The notes below the pieces were generated by a model that saw only the letters and a program-made list of their open reading frames with translations, ran no database searches and was not told where the DNA came from. From Serripes groenlandicus (lineage: Eukaryota > Mollusca > Bivalvia > Cardiida > Cardiidae), in assembly GCA_031761405.1 (NCBI GenBank), contig JASEVX010000011.1, positions 39,356,887-39,420,886 of the forward strand: 64,000 nt of DNA, given 5' to 3'. The translations under genes were made by a program, and so were the position numbers. Shown here piece after piece: positions 1 through 11,765 of the stretch (position 1 is the stretch's first letter; each line of letters begins with the position of its first letter).

Positions 1-1040
1 ACATTTCCGGACGAAAAATGGAGTGGTCCAATTTTGAACATAGAAAAGTCGACGTTGTTAACTTAGGCAGTGAAAAGAAACAGAACAGACGTCCCCTGCA
101 ATAATGTTCGCGTCCAGCAAGGATGGGTAATTCAAGTATATACTAAACTTGTCTGATACAATAATAAACTTAAACCAATTATATCTGTCGTGGTATTAAA
201 GGTCTATAGCAAGAGGAATTACAAACACGGTTTAAGATAGAAACTAATGATATTGATGTCATAGAGTGAGATCCATTTTAGTTAAAATAAAGAGTGCCAA
301 CGGATAGCGATTTTGTTTTATTTATATAACCTCTATTTGGTCTTTTTTATACTCCGTAGGTGTATAAATTAGTTTATTTTAACTCAATAGGTAAATGCAA
401 GTAAATCTAATTAACTGGTAAATTTAACTAACTATTAACACCCCTGAATATCTTCTCACGTCTTTGCACTCGATATATGTCAACACGTCGTTTCCACATT
501 ATTAATATCTCTGACTATATATTATGTATTCTCAGATTATTTTTACTTATTATCATCATCTTCTACATTATTAAATGATTGCACATTAATAAAATCTGGT
601 CGTCATTCCATGGATCCACAACACGGACCAATGTGGGCACACACCAACGCGGGTGAGAGGTTGAGAGGCCAGCATCCTTCTCCGTTCATGGCAAAATGGG
701 CTTAAACGTTACTCTAATCGAGGACCTCTCACAGGCAACGGAATGCAGACAGAACTAAAACAAAACGGAGCGTAGGAATATGTTGGGCTGGTCTTCAAAG
801 ATCGCGAATTAAACTTTAGGATTTCCACAGCTCTGAAAATGTAATTTATTTCAAGACGTTACTCTTCCTCTCGGCCATTAAGGTTATTCCGCCATCCCTT
901 CAACAAAACTTTTTTAAACATTCTCAATAAAAGAATGAGTGAAACCATTTACACTGAATTAGTTTATATCTGGGAATTACCATTAATACCATACAGTCAT
1001 TCATTCAATTGAGTTCTGAATTGGTAACTGGTGAAGTGCT
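1..1040. other. AT-rich DNA, no gene seen
   Basis: I see no ORF of note, no RNA-like box and no obvious internal repeat in this stretch. It is AT-rich non-coding sequence. Confidence 0.6.
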
Positions 1041-1432
1041 TTAGATTATTGCCTCCAGCGGCCTTTTGACCTCTGACCCTGAACATAATTATTGTTCATC
1101 TCATGATTGGGCACGAGTATGTCAAGTTAAATCATTCTTAGTGATACTATTTCCTCTAAATTCTGCTTACAAGACGTTTTAATAATTGCCTTAAGTCACT
1201 TTTACAATTATTCTCATCATTGCGAACACGAATTCAAAGTGTGATGTTCCTCGATGGCATGTTTTAAATCTTCTTATAATGGGGAACAAGTTTGCCACAT
1301 TATTCCTGAATCCCCATTGGTTCAATTGTCTCTAAATTGTGCTCACAACAATGAACATGTAGTTCTCGGACACACGTGAACGTTGCTATATCCCCTCCGC
1401 AAAGTATTATGAGGGGATAATCACAAGCTTAC
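1041..1432 (+). repeat. decayed interspersed repeat with an atatcccctc...gaggggataat end
   Basis: The right end (about 1388-1422) carries 'atatcccctc' and 'gaggggataat' flanking a short loop. The same end is seen on the better-preserved array element at 56097-56790. The left boundary is a guess, and the body is too decayed to show tandem units. From 1433 to 1935 I see nothing. Confidence 0.3.
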
Positions 1433-1935
1433 CAGCATAAGTACATACATGGATATGAAAACAAGCAACATTTGCCTACCTTTCCTAAAATCGGGAAATA
1501 ATGGAAATTGTATTGTATTGTCGTAAAAAAGCATATTCTTAATACTCGTAGGGTTACACTTACAGTTCTTTTGTCAGAAGTAAGATAAATAGCTATGATC
1601 TATGGATGTGGACAATGCAACCTATAGACATGATGCGACACATAGCATGGCATCAGATGTTACTCCTTTAAATGTAATTTGCATTAACGAGAACATGTGG
1701 GAATAACGTATTAAGTGCCAGTTGAGTCTCATTTCAGCGACGCCACATGAACACAGGCTTTGAAAAAAACTCTGTAATCAGAGAGGTTCTAGGTCAGGCT
1801 TCGTCTCCGAATTAGAATATTATGTTAGAAACCGTTGGCGAACAGCTGTCATATCAAGATCTATTGGGGAGAACATAACGGGTAAACCCCTATATATTCA
1901 AAGCCATTCGTGTTAGCCAACGCACACTAAACTAG

Positions 1936-2180
1936 AATGGAGTGCTCCCCGGAGCACGTGTGTCACCTGCCGGGGCCTTGTCAGAAAATGTTAATTTTTG
2001 ACAGAAAAGGGGCAATAACTCTTGATATAAAAAATATTTGGATTTTCCACCTATTGTGAACCCATCACAAATATTGATATAAACATTTGTCAGAAGTTTC
2101 AATGTAATCCTTTGAGTAGAAAAAAGTTATTTGAAAACGTGACGAAAATGTGACAGACGCCGGACAAAAAAATAATAATC
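1936..2180 (+). repeat. interspersed repeat fragment starting with a palindrome
   Basis: It begins with the hairpin 'gtgctccccggagcac' (7-bp arms). It ends with 'gacagacgccggacaaaaa', an end type shared with the tandem-array elements at 5.4 kb and 55.4 kb. It is probably a shrunken relative of those elements, holding a single unit. Confidence 0.35.
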
Positions 2181-2402
2181 CCTAAGTGCCTACCATGCTA
2201 CGCAGGTGACACAAAAAGCACAGGCATACGGCCTTGGATTAAGGTTAAACAGAATATGCGAAAAAGAAGAAGACTATACTAGGCACCGAATCCAATTAAA
2301 ACGTCAGCTTCGAAAGAGGGTTTATATGAACTCGAACGAGATGAATTGCTACGACCAAAGCGTAAAGATAAGTGCAATGATCACGTTACGTTGTTGTTGA
2401 CT

Positions 2403-2457
2403 TACTCGCGTCCGCCTCGAGTGCGGGAGGTCAAATATTCGATCCCCTCCCTCTCTA
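2403..2457 (+). other. possible tRNA-derived SINE head (fragment)
   Basis: A B-box-like segment, 'ggtcaaatattcgatcccc', follows a purine/pyrimidine-balanced arm. No cloverleaf closes, so it is not a functional tRNA gene. From 2458 to 2685 is AT-rich sequence with a short decayed reading frame that I cannot assign. Confidence 0.2.
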
Positions 2458-2685
2458 TACATGAAAGAATACTTATCAAATAAAGTTGAAAACATTGTGT
2501 CAATCGGGGAAACTACTGATTATGAACCATTTCTTATTTTGCATCAACGTTTTTAACAAAAGACGTCTGTATTGGAAAAGAGTTAATGGAAACATTTTTT
2601 GCTATTAAATTAACACACGGAATAGAAGATGCTACAGGAAAGGCTATTGAAAAAATAAATAATCAGATTTCCAAAATTGATTGAT

Positions 2686-2775
2686 AAGTGTTAAACGACG
2701 TTTTCTCCTGGCTTTCGTACGTCAGTACTCTAAACAGCATTCTTCCCAGGCAACTGGCTACCTTCCCGCATACAT
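2686..2775 (-). repeat. degenerate SINE body fragment
   Basis: The stretch with 'ttttctcctggctttcg', 'gcattcttccca' and 'actggctaccttcccgcata' follows, in the same order, the body of the better SINE at 13228-13488 ('ttttcctggctttccc', 'acattctttcga', 'actgactactttctcaca'). Both lie in minus orientation relative to the tRNA-like head. Confidence 0.35.
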
Positions 2776-4270
2776 TATTAGCCCACATGTTCAAGAGGAA
2801 TGGCGCTAGTCACAATGACATTTGTCAATCATCGAAAAGAATGCATGACTATTTATCATGGTGCATGTATATTTCTTTTTTATCAAATTCATTTAATGAA
2901 ATGTCACAGAAGGGACAAAATTACACCATTATTTATAATTGTGGAAAATACATGTATAGGAAAAACATACGTCTTATCAGGTAAGGACAAGGTTAATTTG
3001 TTGAGCGATACTTCTGAAGAATGCATCTGCTGATCCCTTATTCTGCCAATAGTTTCGGTACTTTTGTATAAAAGATGATTTGAGGAGTACTTACGACTTG
3101 TGCGATCTGTCCTAATTGCATTGATCAGTCCTTTGTCATATCACACTTTGAATGTTCAACAACGTTTATTATTTGGATATATCACCAGTTAATTTGGAAA
3201 GGACGTTTTCCATATGTTGTACGAAAACAGATACAATTTAAATAGTATAACTCGTGAAATTCTTTTAGACTTAGCTTCTTTAGATCTCATTACAGACAGT
3301 CCAAGAAGCAAATAAACAATATACAATCAAAGTTCTTCTTTACATGAAATGGGTCAGATGTTATCCACCATTTGCAACCTTGGCTTCAGTCCTCACTGTC
3401 AATACTTCTGTCATTCAGCTGTACATTCGGAATAGTATTCTTACCATGCTTACATGTAATCACTCGGCGTTTTTTAAGTTGGTCTGCAATGGAAGAGTGA
3501 TTGTTTAAAGAGAAGGTACTGTCGAAAGATGTATGCTGTCGTTGGGGCCATTGACCTATTACTAAGCCATAGGAAGTTTTATTCTTGACATCGACATTAC
3601 CACGCTTAACATACTCAAATAAATGTTGACAACACTTGTGATTTGTCATATCGAGTGGTTTTCTCGGCAACTTAAGCTACGCACAATTTTGATGAGCGAT
3701 ATAAGTGGGCCAAATCTGCCGTTTCCAGATAAATATATTCGAATAGACATCAACTGATGACCCCCGTATAAAAGGCAGCAAATTCGACGCAAAACCATAA
3801 GACAACACATCAAATGTAGAATGATAAATAGTAAAGGCTGTTAAGTAGATATAGGGGGTTGTGTTGAACAAGCAATATGAGGATTGAACAAATATAGAGA
3901 TGTCAGTTCGATATGGCTTACAAAATAACTATCTTTGGCCTCATATTGTTAAAATTGCAACCGTTAAAAGGAGAAAGTCATTACTGCTAATGGAATAAAG
4001 ATCCACATGCCCTTCCGTACACATTGTCTTTGTTTATTACTTTTGCGACGATCCATTACATTTGAGTCAATTTCAGATTTTGCTGGAAAGGTTCATTAAT
4101 AATTATAATAATAAAAATAATAATAACAAGCGTGAACATGATAAAAAAAAAAATACCAAGAGTGATAATGATCAAATAATATTAATAAAGACTCCCTCCA
4201 CCCAACGAAAGAAATTACGTGAAATATACAGTGACGGATTAACCGGGGCCGTAGGGCCCGTGCAGTGTTT
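2776..4270. other. unassigned DNA with short ORFs
   Basis: It holds ORFs of 77 aa (2800-3033, +) and 94 aa (3386-3670, -). Neither has a motif I recognise, and nothing nearby suggests a promoter or splice frame. About 4095-4200 is an A-rich, AAT/AAC-like low-complexity tract. I do not call a gene here. Confidence 0.4.
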
Positions 4271-5425
4271 TTATTAAAGGGTTAGTTTTATCGGAGATAG
4301 GGTAAAGGATTGGAGGTCAGGCCCTATATCGTTCGCCATATTTAATAGAACTTCAATAGTTTTTCACTATATACATATAAGGAAAACAAGCAACCACCTG
4401 GTGGCCTGGCCATGTTTTTCAACGGAGCGGATTTATTTGAACAACCTCGGTAAAAGGTCACCCAAGGAACATTTGTGCCAAATAATTTTTTAATCAGGCA
4501 GGTGCTTTTGGACAAGAAGATTTTTAAAAACTTTACAATGCACATACAAGCCCCGCACCTGCCGGCCATGTTTTTCAATGGATCGGATTAATTTGAATAA
4601 TCTTGGTAGAAGATGCCTCAAATAACATTTGTGCCAAATTATCTTTAACTCGGGCCAGTACTTTTGGTCAAGACGATGTTTAAAGATTTTACAATGCACA
4701 TATACGGAAAACTAGCCCCGCCCCTGTTTTTCAATGGATCGGATTAATTTCAACAACCTTGGTAAAAGGTCACCCAAGGAACATTTGTGCCAAATAATTT
4801 TTTAATCAGGCAGGTGCTTTTGGACAAGAAGATTTTTAAAGACTTTACAATGCACATACAAGCCCCGCACCTGCCGGCCATGTTTTTCAATGGATCGGAA
4901 CAATTTGAACAATCTTGACAGAGGGTGCCCCATGGAACATATGTGCCAAATTATCTTTAAATCGGGCCAGTACTTTTGGACAAGAAGATTTTTAAAGATT
5001 TTACAATGCACATATAAGGAAATCAAGCTCCGCCCCCTGGCGGCCATGTTTTTCAACGGATAGTAAAAATCTTGGTAGAAGGTGCCCCAAGGAACATTTA
5101 TGCCAAATTATCTTTAAATCGTACCAGCACTTTTGTACAAGAAGATTTTTAAAGATTTTACAACGCACATATAAGGAAAACAAGCTCCGCCCCCTGGCGG
5201 CCATGTTTTTCAACGGATCGGACAAATTTGAACAATCTTAGTAGAGGGTGCTCCAAGGGACATTTTTTTGAACATCTTTAAAAGAGGACCACATAAGGAA
5301 CATTCCTGTGAAGTTATTTTGAAATCAGTCCATTGGTTTAGTAGGATAAGTCATTTGTAGGAAATTGTTAACAGACGGATGTACAGACGACGGTCGGTGA
5401 GTGATCACAAAAGCTGCGTCGAAGG
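4271..5425 (+). repeat. tandem-array element, six ~157-bp units
   Basis: The marker 'catgtttttcaa', or its remnant, recurs at about 4411, 4567, 4724, 4879, 5045 and 5202, giving a period near 157 bp. Each unit carries a 'ccgccccctggcggccatg' box, a 'caaggaacatttgtgcc' segment and 'acaagaagatttttaaag'. The right end passes into 'cagacggatgtacagacgac' and 'gtgatcacaaaagctgc'. This architecture (tandem core plus a gacagacgg-type microsatellite end) matches the pearl/HINE-like non-autonomous elements of bivalves. Several minus-strand ORFs across it are the unit read through. From 5426 to 5747 I see nothing. Confidence 0.7.
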
Positions 5426-5747
5426 GTCAGGGAAATTAGATTCTTGACATCTTATGAGTAGAATACCAAGTTAGAGTTGAAGGAAGCGCACAGAGCCCAA
5501 ATGTCGTAAGAGAAATAGCGGTTTGGCCAGAGATTGGCCGAGGTATTGTGAGGCTATTTAAAATAACCTTAATGAGAACAAGGGCCAGGGGCGTAATTAC
5601 TAATAGGATATGCAGTTGCGTAAGATGTGAAGTTTGGGTTATGTACGATTCCCTAAAAAGCCTGACGTATGGACAATAAATACAGACAAGGCTTGTAAAC
5701 CTTAGACTGCATTAAGAAACTAATAGGCACGCGCAAGTATAGAAAGG

Positions 5748-6497
5748 GTGCAAGTTGAAGACAGTAGGAACAGTGGTATAAATGTACAGGCATATCTCAT
5801 CCTAACATTTGTTTCCCCATTGTATTTCTCAGGTTTTACCAAACAAGACGAAAATAAACGAAAGATGTCCACCTTGAGTAGCCTCCATGGGTCAGACGTA
5901 CCATTCATGTCACCGGGAAGGTCAATGGAGGAAGTGGAGAAGGCGGCACGAAAGAATGCGAGGGCCTACTTATGCCTCAGGTGTTTACACAAGGCCAATA
6001 AAGAGTATATTGATGTAAAGTACAGAATGGAGGCGCACATAATAAGGGACCATTTACGAAGAGATGAGGTCCCTTTATATTGTTCTTTATGCCAGTTCCG
6101 ATGCACAAAGGAAGAAGAATTAAGGGAGCATGTAGTGAGGTCTAGACTGCATAGAATGGTGGCCTTGACGTCCCAAATTGACCCTAAGGACGTCACTTGT
6201 CTCAAGAGAAATCAACAGCTATACACAATTGGACCTCGTGACCACCATGTGATGGAAAAAGAGAAGTCGTTAAGTCATTGGAAGGCCTGCATCCTACGTA
6301 GGCAAACGAGCATGGAAGGTGAGCCAGACTCACTAGCAAAGGTAATGGCGGAAGTTTTTCCAAAAGAAAATATAGGCCACAAAGAGTGTGCGGGGCCAAA
6401 CACCAGACCTCCAAACTCTAACCTCGACATTGGTCTCTCTAAGTATGGGTCGAATTGCAGCAGGCCATATCCCCTATGTTGCAGCAACTCACCGTGA
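5748..6497 (+). pseudogene. C2H2 zinc-finger ORF, 5' part of a frameshifted gene
   Basis: The 249-aa frame contains two zinc-finger-like motifs. The first is C76-X2-C79-X17-H97-X4-H102 and the second is C112-X2-C115-X12-H128-X6-H135. Residues 1-30 look like translated intron. A pyrimidine-rich 'tttctcag' at 5826-5833 could be a splice acceptor, and Met40 (5865) is a better start. The frame then breaks and similar low-complexity coding continues in other frames to 7167, so I treat it as a decayed gene. I have a general impression of similar two-finger proteins encoded by repeated, possibly retroelement-borne genes in molluscs, but cannot name the family. It could also be a host orphan gene. 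Confidence 0.45.
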
Positions 6498-7167
6498 TTA
6501 TAGATCCCCTCGATCTCGCAGAAATGCTAAGCACTACCCCTCCATTGGAGATACAACAACAGGGTCTGCAAGAGCAAATACAAACTGTTAGTGAGTTTAA
6601 TAGTATTAGTCCAGTGGGAAGATGTCGACTTGCTCCTCCAGCTACTTCCTGTGGAGGAGCAAGCAATATCCCCCCCCCCCCCCAAGAGTAAAACGGCAGA
6701 TTGCGATCACCCTCACCGGCATCGTCTAGTGTGGAATCCAAAGAGAACCTAAAGGCCACTGCTGTGACGTCAGACCTGACTAGCTAGCATGTGCAAAGAA
6801 GTCGGGGGGGAAACACTAATAAGGTAGGCGGAGAGCTGCTAACACGAGGGCCGTGAGGTCATTAGAAAAGTCAATACTGACCCTGGCTGAAGCTGTGACT
6901 GTTTTGACAAAAGTAATGAAGTCAGAGACAAAAAAACGGAGCATGAAGGAAACAACAAAAACAAGCCCCCGGAAAAAAAATCAAAAACCGGAAGACGATC
7001 AAGTAGAAAAGAGGCAGACCGGTAAGACCAAAGAGGAAGGTAGGAGGTTGAAAGAGAATAGGAAACGCCCACAACCATACGGAATCCCCAGAAGGCGGGA
7101 TGAAGACACTAGAAGAAATAATTCTACACTTCAAAGGCCAGGACATGGAAGATGGGGGAAGATCTAA
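6432..7167 (+). pseudogene. frameshifted 3' continuation of the zinc-finger gene
   Basis: Coding-like sequence continues in a second frame (6455-6691, Gln/Leu-rich). It breaks at the poly-C run of 13 at about 6671-6683. It then resumes in further frames with a Ser-rich segment and a Lys/Arg/Glu-rich tail (6853-7167, 104 aa). A basic C-terminus of this kind would suit a nucleic-acid-binding protein. At least two frameshifts are needed to join the parts. Confidence 0.35.
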
Positions 7168-7170
7168 CCG

Positions 7171-8250
7171 ATATTAAATAAGTTAAAGTATAATAAGTTC
7201 AAAATTTAATTTCAATTCGCAAAAGTGCCTTAATGTTAAAACTTGTAAACTTTCATAATTAACTTTAGTTATAATACTGCATGTAAGAACATGGAACTAT
7301 GGACAGTCAATGTTCTGAAAGGCATAATTCGTTATTGCAAGATGTATATATATATGACAATCGACGCTATAATTGTTTTCCTGATATGATATGTCATAGT
7401 CGTCGTGGAAAGAGGAGAAGTGTCTGTTTATTTAAGGCAGTAGGCTTTCTTCTTTTCCCACAAAGTGTAAGATATTGGTTATGTAGTACACCTTATGTGT
7501 TTATGAATTTAAAAACTGTTAGAAAGCAGTAGGATCTATTCAATGATACATGCGGATTTTCCGTGATTAGTGATGAGCATGAGGAAGAGATCATTGGTCA
7601 GTAAAGGCAAAATGATTCCTTGCTCTTCCGTCATGTTTCTTCTTGGTGTTATTTGTAGAACATTTTAAGCAAAGTTTAGCATTGTTGCACTTAATTGATC
7701 TTTTACATGACAGAGAGTGGAGAAATCACTACGCATGGAAGACTATGCGATTCCTCTTTTCTCGCAATGTGATGAACTACTACATTTACTTTGAAGTTTA
7801 ATCCATAATAATCCTAGAAATCTGAAAGCAATCTGCAGAGAACAATTGAAACTTAAATCAAGAAAAATCTTAATTCTTAGATGCACTTCTAATAGACATC
7901 GCGGAAAGAGGAGAACATATCTATATCTTAAGACAGCCCGATCCCTTCTTTCCCCAATATATAATTAAAGAAGAAATAATGGGTATGATTCAGTCTTGTG
8001 AAGTCATTAGCCTCAGGCTTATATTATTTGTGTAACTTGTTTGTTAAATAATGAGTCAGTTGGAACTTTGGTACGCAAAGTTGGAGGTTTACCTATTAAC
8101 TCGGCAAAGTCATCCATAAATTAACCGGCCGACACAGATCACTAAGTTATTATATATTCCCATCAGCAGTTACTATATTTTAGGTGATAATAGTTTTTTT
8201 TAATTAATATTTTATCGATTGACTTAAGAACTTGATCGACTTTCATAGCT
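7171..8250. other. AT-rich DNA with a dispersed direct repeat pair
   Basis: There is no gene. A segment at about 7402-7468 ('gtggaaagaggagaagtgtc' onward) has a diverged copy at about 7899-7965 ('gcggaaagaggagaacatat' onward), some 500 bp apart and in the same orientation. Confidence 0.35.
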
Positions 8251-8550
8251 TTTAATGGCGTATATGCAACTTGTTATGCACCACCATCGTCTGTTTCGTA
8301 CTTTCACAACGCATCTGGGAAGATTTTCCCGCTGCTGTTGGAAATTGCTGTCTTCCCAACGTTTCGGGTTTTTTCCCCGACCTTGATGGATTCCCGCAAG
8401 GAAGTCGGTGGGAACAGCGGTATAAAAGCCGTGATTTCACCAGATTTCGGGACTCCACATCGTCATATCTCAGGTTAAATTATATTTATTTTCCGTTAGA
8501 TATCTGTTACTCATTTATTCTTATTTCATTTAAAACTTAAGTAAGGAATT
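8251..8550 (+). promoter_or_regulatory. GC-rich island with TATA box, possible solo-LTR promoter
   Basis: A GC-richer patch in AT-rich surroundings carries 'gcggtataaaagccg' (TATA box at about 8420-8426). About 30 bp downstream there is an initiator-like region, and then 'tctcaggtt'. 'aataaa' lies some 420 bp further on, at about 8848. A TATA box followed by a polyadenylation signal at that spacing is what a solo LTR would show, but I could not find matching ends, so this is only a suggestion. ORFs on both strands here are not convincing. Confidence 0.25.
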
Positions 8551-10087
8551 ATTTGATCAAGGAGACCATTATGTTTAGTTAATTATTTACCACTTCATAT
8601 TCATAAAAGGCCAGTTATAGGAAGAGTATTATTTTCACTCAGTCGTAATTTGGGATATATCTTGAAATTAAACTCCACCACCTCCCTTTACCACCTTAGA
8701 TTATACCATAAGAGTATTTATTTATTACGTTGTTATCCTTTACAATTATATTTTTTTGCAATATTTAAGTCAGAGATTACCATTTTTACACCCGTTATTT
8801 GTTATAAGATAATTTAATACGTTTAGAACTATTATTAATTAGGAATTAATAAAACATGCAGTGAATGCTACTTTGCCATTTTGGTATATTCTTCTACCCT
8901 TTTGAATACTAGTTATAATAAACTCTATTTTGTCCATATTTTCCCTAACTTTTTTAATATTGTGGAGTCAACCCAGTCATTTAAATCTGTCCTGCTTGTC
9001 CAAGCCTCCTGACAAACATATAACCCAAGCAGGCAAGACGCAAAGTACATTGTGTTTAAGTGAAACACAGTTCCCCCTTAACCGACCGCTAGCTCGTAAC
9101 AATACTTTTGTGTTCAATTGATAACATCACTGACAGATAACTATCAAATTTTAATATGTTACCTACAATGATTTTTAGTAAGAAGATAAGTTTGAAAAAG
9201 ATTACATCAGGTAAGTTGTCAGTGCATAATAGTCATTCAAGAATAAATCCTACACATTTTATGTGTTATATCTCCTTTTGATGCAGACATTGGACCAACA
9301 CCTAGATAGGGATGTCTAGTAATAGAGCCAGCTCTCACCAAGGAGCCATTCAATTCAATGGTTCAGGAAACAGTTTTTCTAAACCCATCTATATTTTGAG
9401 ACAAAAAATACCTTGAGATCATATTCTTGAACAACAGCGCCGCGAAGCGATTGTCAGTCTATATTTTCTAAGTCGAAATCGGGGCATTACTGAGTAATTA
9501 TGAGAGCCAGAGTTATGTGACTTGGTATAGACATGTGTACTAAGTTTTGTTTAAAAATGTTTAAAAGTGTTTGATATATCAGGTAAGGTGAAAGGCTAAG
9601 TATATCATAATAACCCGACTTTTTTTCCGAAAAATAGACGAGCTAAAAGGGAGTTGAACTGGTGAAGGCCAATATGTATATTTCAATAACATATACCACC
9701 TAAATATGCGTGTTTCTGAAAGTTTATATGTAACAGTTCTTGGAAAGACGAACTATCCATTGCATTTACTGTATGATGACATGAACCTCATGTTCAACAA
9801 TCATAACGTAATTGGTTGTATCTTATGCAGAAACCCCCAAGTCACGAAAGACAATGACATTTTAAAAATGATCACCATTATTAGAAGAATCAGGCATATG
9901 GTGGCAGTTGATGGAGCTTCATGTATAACAAAGGTTTTTCGCAGGATAATAATTCACCAGAACTTCAGTCATTATGCAGTTAGTCAAGACATTATAACAG
10001 CAGGCTCGTGTCTCTATAGGGTGCGTAATGCGTAAGTCGTGTTTCCCTTTCACTTCCGCTTTACGACTTCCGGGTCCATCTTCAAAA
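8551..10087. other. unassigned AT-rich DNA
   Basis: The longest frame is 109 aa (9706-10035, +). It shows no recognisable domain and no upstream splice or promoter support. The rest is AT-rich with no repeat I can place. Confidence 0.4.
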
Positions 10088-10150
10088 TGGTCTACTACTT
10101 CGCCTATGGTTGTACTCATCGGACAGGGGGAAACAAAGAATATACATTTG
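10088..10150 (+). pseudogene. THAP-like first-exon scrap
   Basis: The reading MVYYFAYGCTHRTGGNKE has the spacing of a THAP zinc-finger N-terminus, which is usually Met-x-x-x-Cys followed by Gly-Cys and an Asn/Lys-rich turn. The first zinc Cys is replaced by Phe, and the frame does not continue into the expected His/Phe-Pro segment. If real, it is a broken exon of a THAP-bearing transposase or host gene. From 10151 to 10767 I see nothing. Confidence 0.25.
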
Positions 10151-10767
10151 TCATATCAACACATCTGAAAAGAATAGTTTGTCACACAGTGTGATAAATA
10201 TTTTGCATTCAAATATTAAAGTCAATAACTGAAACGTCTACACAGACAGCTAGATTCCTTATTTGCTTAAAATCACTCCGCTCGAGTAAACATGTGTATG
10301 ATTCTAACTGTATACTGAATCTGCTGTAATATTTATGTTCTTGGCTGTAAAAGGACATTTAACTTCATTTATGTCTGTAATACAGGTTGTATGCTGAAAG
10401 TGAACATTCCGACCGCTCATCAAGTCCTCTTGCACAAATCCACCAGATTCATGAAGCCATATGACTGCAAGTTAGGGATTAACTTTATAAACTGTAGTGC
10501 AATAGTTCAGATGAATGTATTGAAATGAGTTACACAACTAGTACAAGCTTTATTTCGTATATAAATCATAAATTAAACTTTGTTATTGTTATTAGCAAAA
10601 GTAATACTACTCAAATAAAACATTGTTCATCATGTAACAGTAGTCACAACTAATCTGCCCTTTTAGTCATTTTGAGGCAATGTCAGATGGTGATATACTT
10701 CCACTTTGTATTTAAGTGAAGAGAATATAAAAGAAATGAGTAATGTTTCATATATTGATCTCACTGA

Positions 10768-11760
10768 TGGTTATTCTGGATCAGAACGATAATCATCTGA
10801 ATGATCTTGCTGACAGCTCTATGGTCCTGATTGACAATACAATTTGTATGCGTTCTTTCTTGTTCATCTAGATGCGGCTATGTCAATTTACAGTATTTGA
10901 TGAGGCATTTAAATCATTGACAGTTTATCTCGTAAAATATTGGTCATAGTTTTAATTTTCAATAAGCAAGTAAGTCGTTGGGACTAGTTAAGGGGAAGTA
11001 AAATGGTCAATTTTATCCACAATATCTCTCTTATTACTATATTACATTTTGAAGCCTCTGGGAATAGTTTGAAACTAGTGCTTGGCCCCGAAACTATAAC
11101 ACTTATTAAACGTTCTCCATGCTCAACTTGAGCACCGAGTACGAAAAGTAGGAACTATAAAACTTTTGGAGTACGTTTCTGTTCGAGTTCGTTTTAATTT
11201 GGAGAACGTAGAGAACGTTTCGCTGAGAGTGATTTGAAACGTTCTCGATACTCAAAATGACCGCCTATTCAAGAAACGCTGGACGAGAAAGAAGAAATCA
11301 GCCCGAAAGTCGTATACCACGGTTATTTCGAGATGGATCTAATCTAATCCTTTTGGAATTTAGATGAGCATGCGGTCTTCATTCGTTATAGATTTCGCCC
11401 GGAAACGATCCTGTTTATTCTAAAGAGTATGCCTCTCCTTGGTTCGACGACACATAGGTATCTTATGATTACTCCATTGCTCCAATTATGGTAACTTGAA
11501 GTTACTTGGCGACTGGTGCAATGTATCTTTTAATCGGGGACTCCTTGAATTTGTCTAAAGATACGGTTGGACGAATTGTGAGGAGAGATTCTTTGCTTCT
11601 TGCAAATCTATATCGGGTGAACATCGGTTTTCCGAGCCAAAAACAGTCCTACGGAGTCAAACAAGGTCTTGCTTCTATTGCGGGTAGAGTATATTTCATT
11701 TCCGTATATTTACAATTTGTTTCCACTTGTTTCGTTCAAACGTGCACATTTGTCTAGACT
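10768..11760 (+). mobile_element. Harbinger-family remnant, copy 1, 5' end
   Basis: A non-coding leader (10768-11256) precedes a transposase 5' exon. The same leader, including 'caatttgtatgcgttctttc' and 'gaaactagtgcttgg', recurs at 15593-16175, so it belongs to a repeated unit. 'ccccgaaactataacac' followed by several gaacgtttc/gttctc motifs may be the subterminal region. The element is interrupted from 11766 by an unrelated tandem array. Confidence 0.6.
11257..11683 (+). pseudogene. HARBI1-like transposase, N-terminal exon (broken)
   Basis: This is the DNA-binding and linker part of a PIF/Harbinger DDE transposase. From the ATG at 11257 one frame reads for 36 codons to TGA at 11365. Shifting frame recovers DLDEHAVFIRYRFRPETI and then, after another break, LATGAMYLLIGDSLNLSK with TVGRIVRR and GVKQGLASIAG. 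These are the conserved helices and the VKQGF..IAG boundary just before the catalytic domain. A donor gt lies at 11684, where this family often has an intron. At least two frame lesions are present. Catalytic exons of the same family lie downstream at 14213-14865 on the same strand. Confidence 0.65.
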
Positions 11761-11765
11761 AAACT

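Noticed and set aside
4342..5225. Series of 69-84-aa minus-strand ORFs with similar proteins
   Set aside because: These are read-through of the six-unit array. The protein similarity is just repeat similarity.
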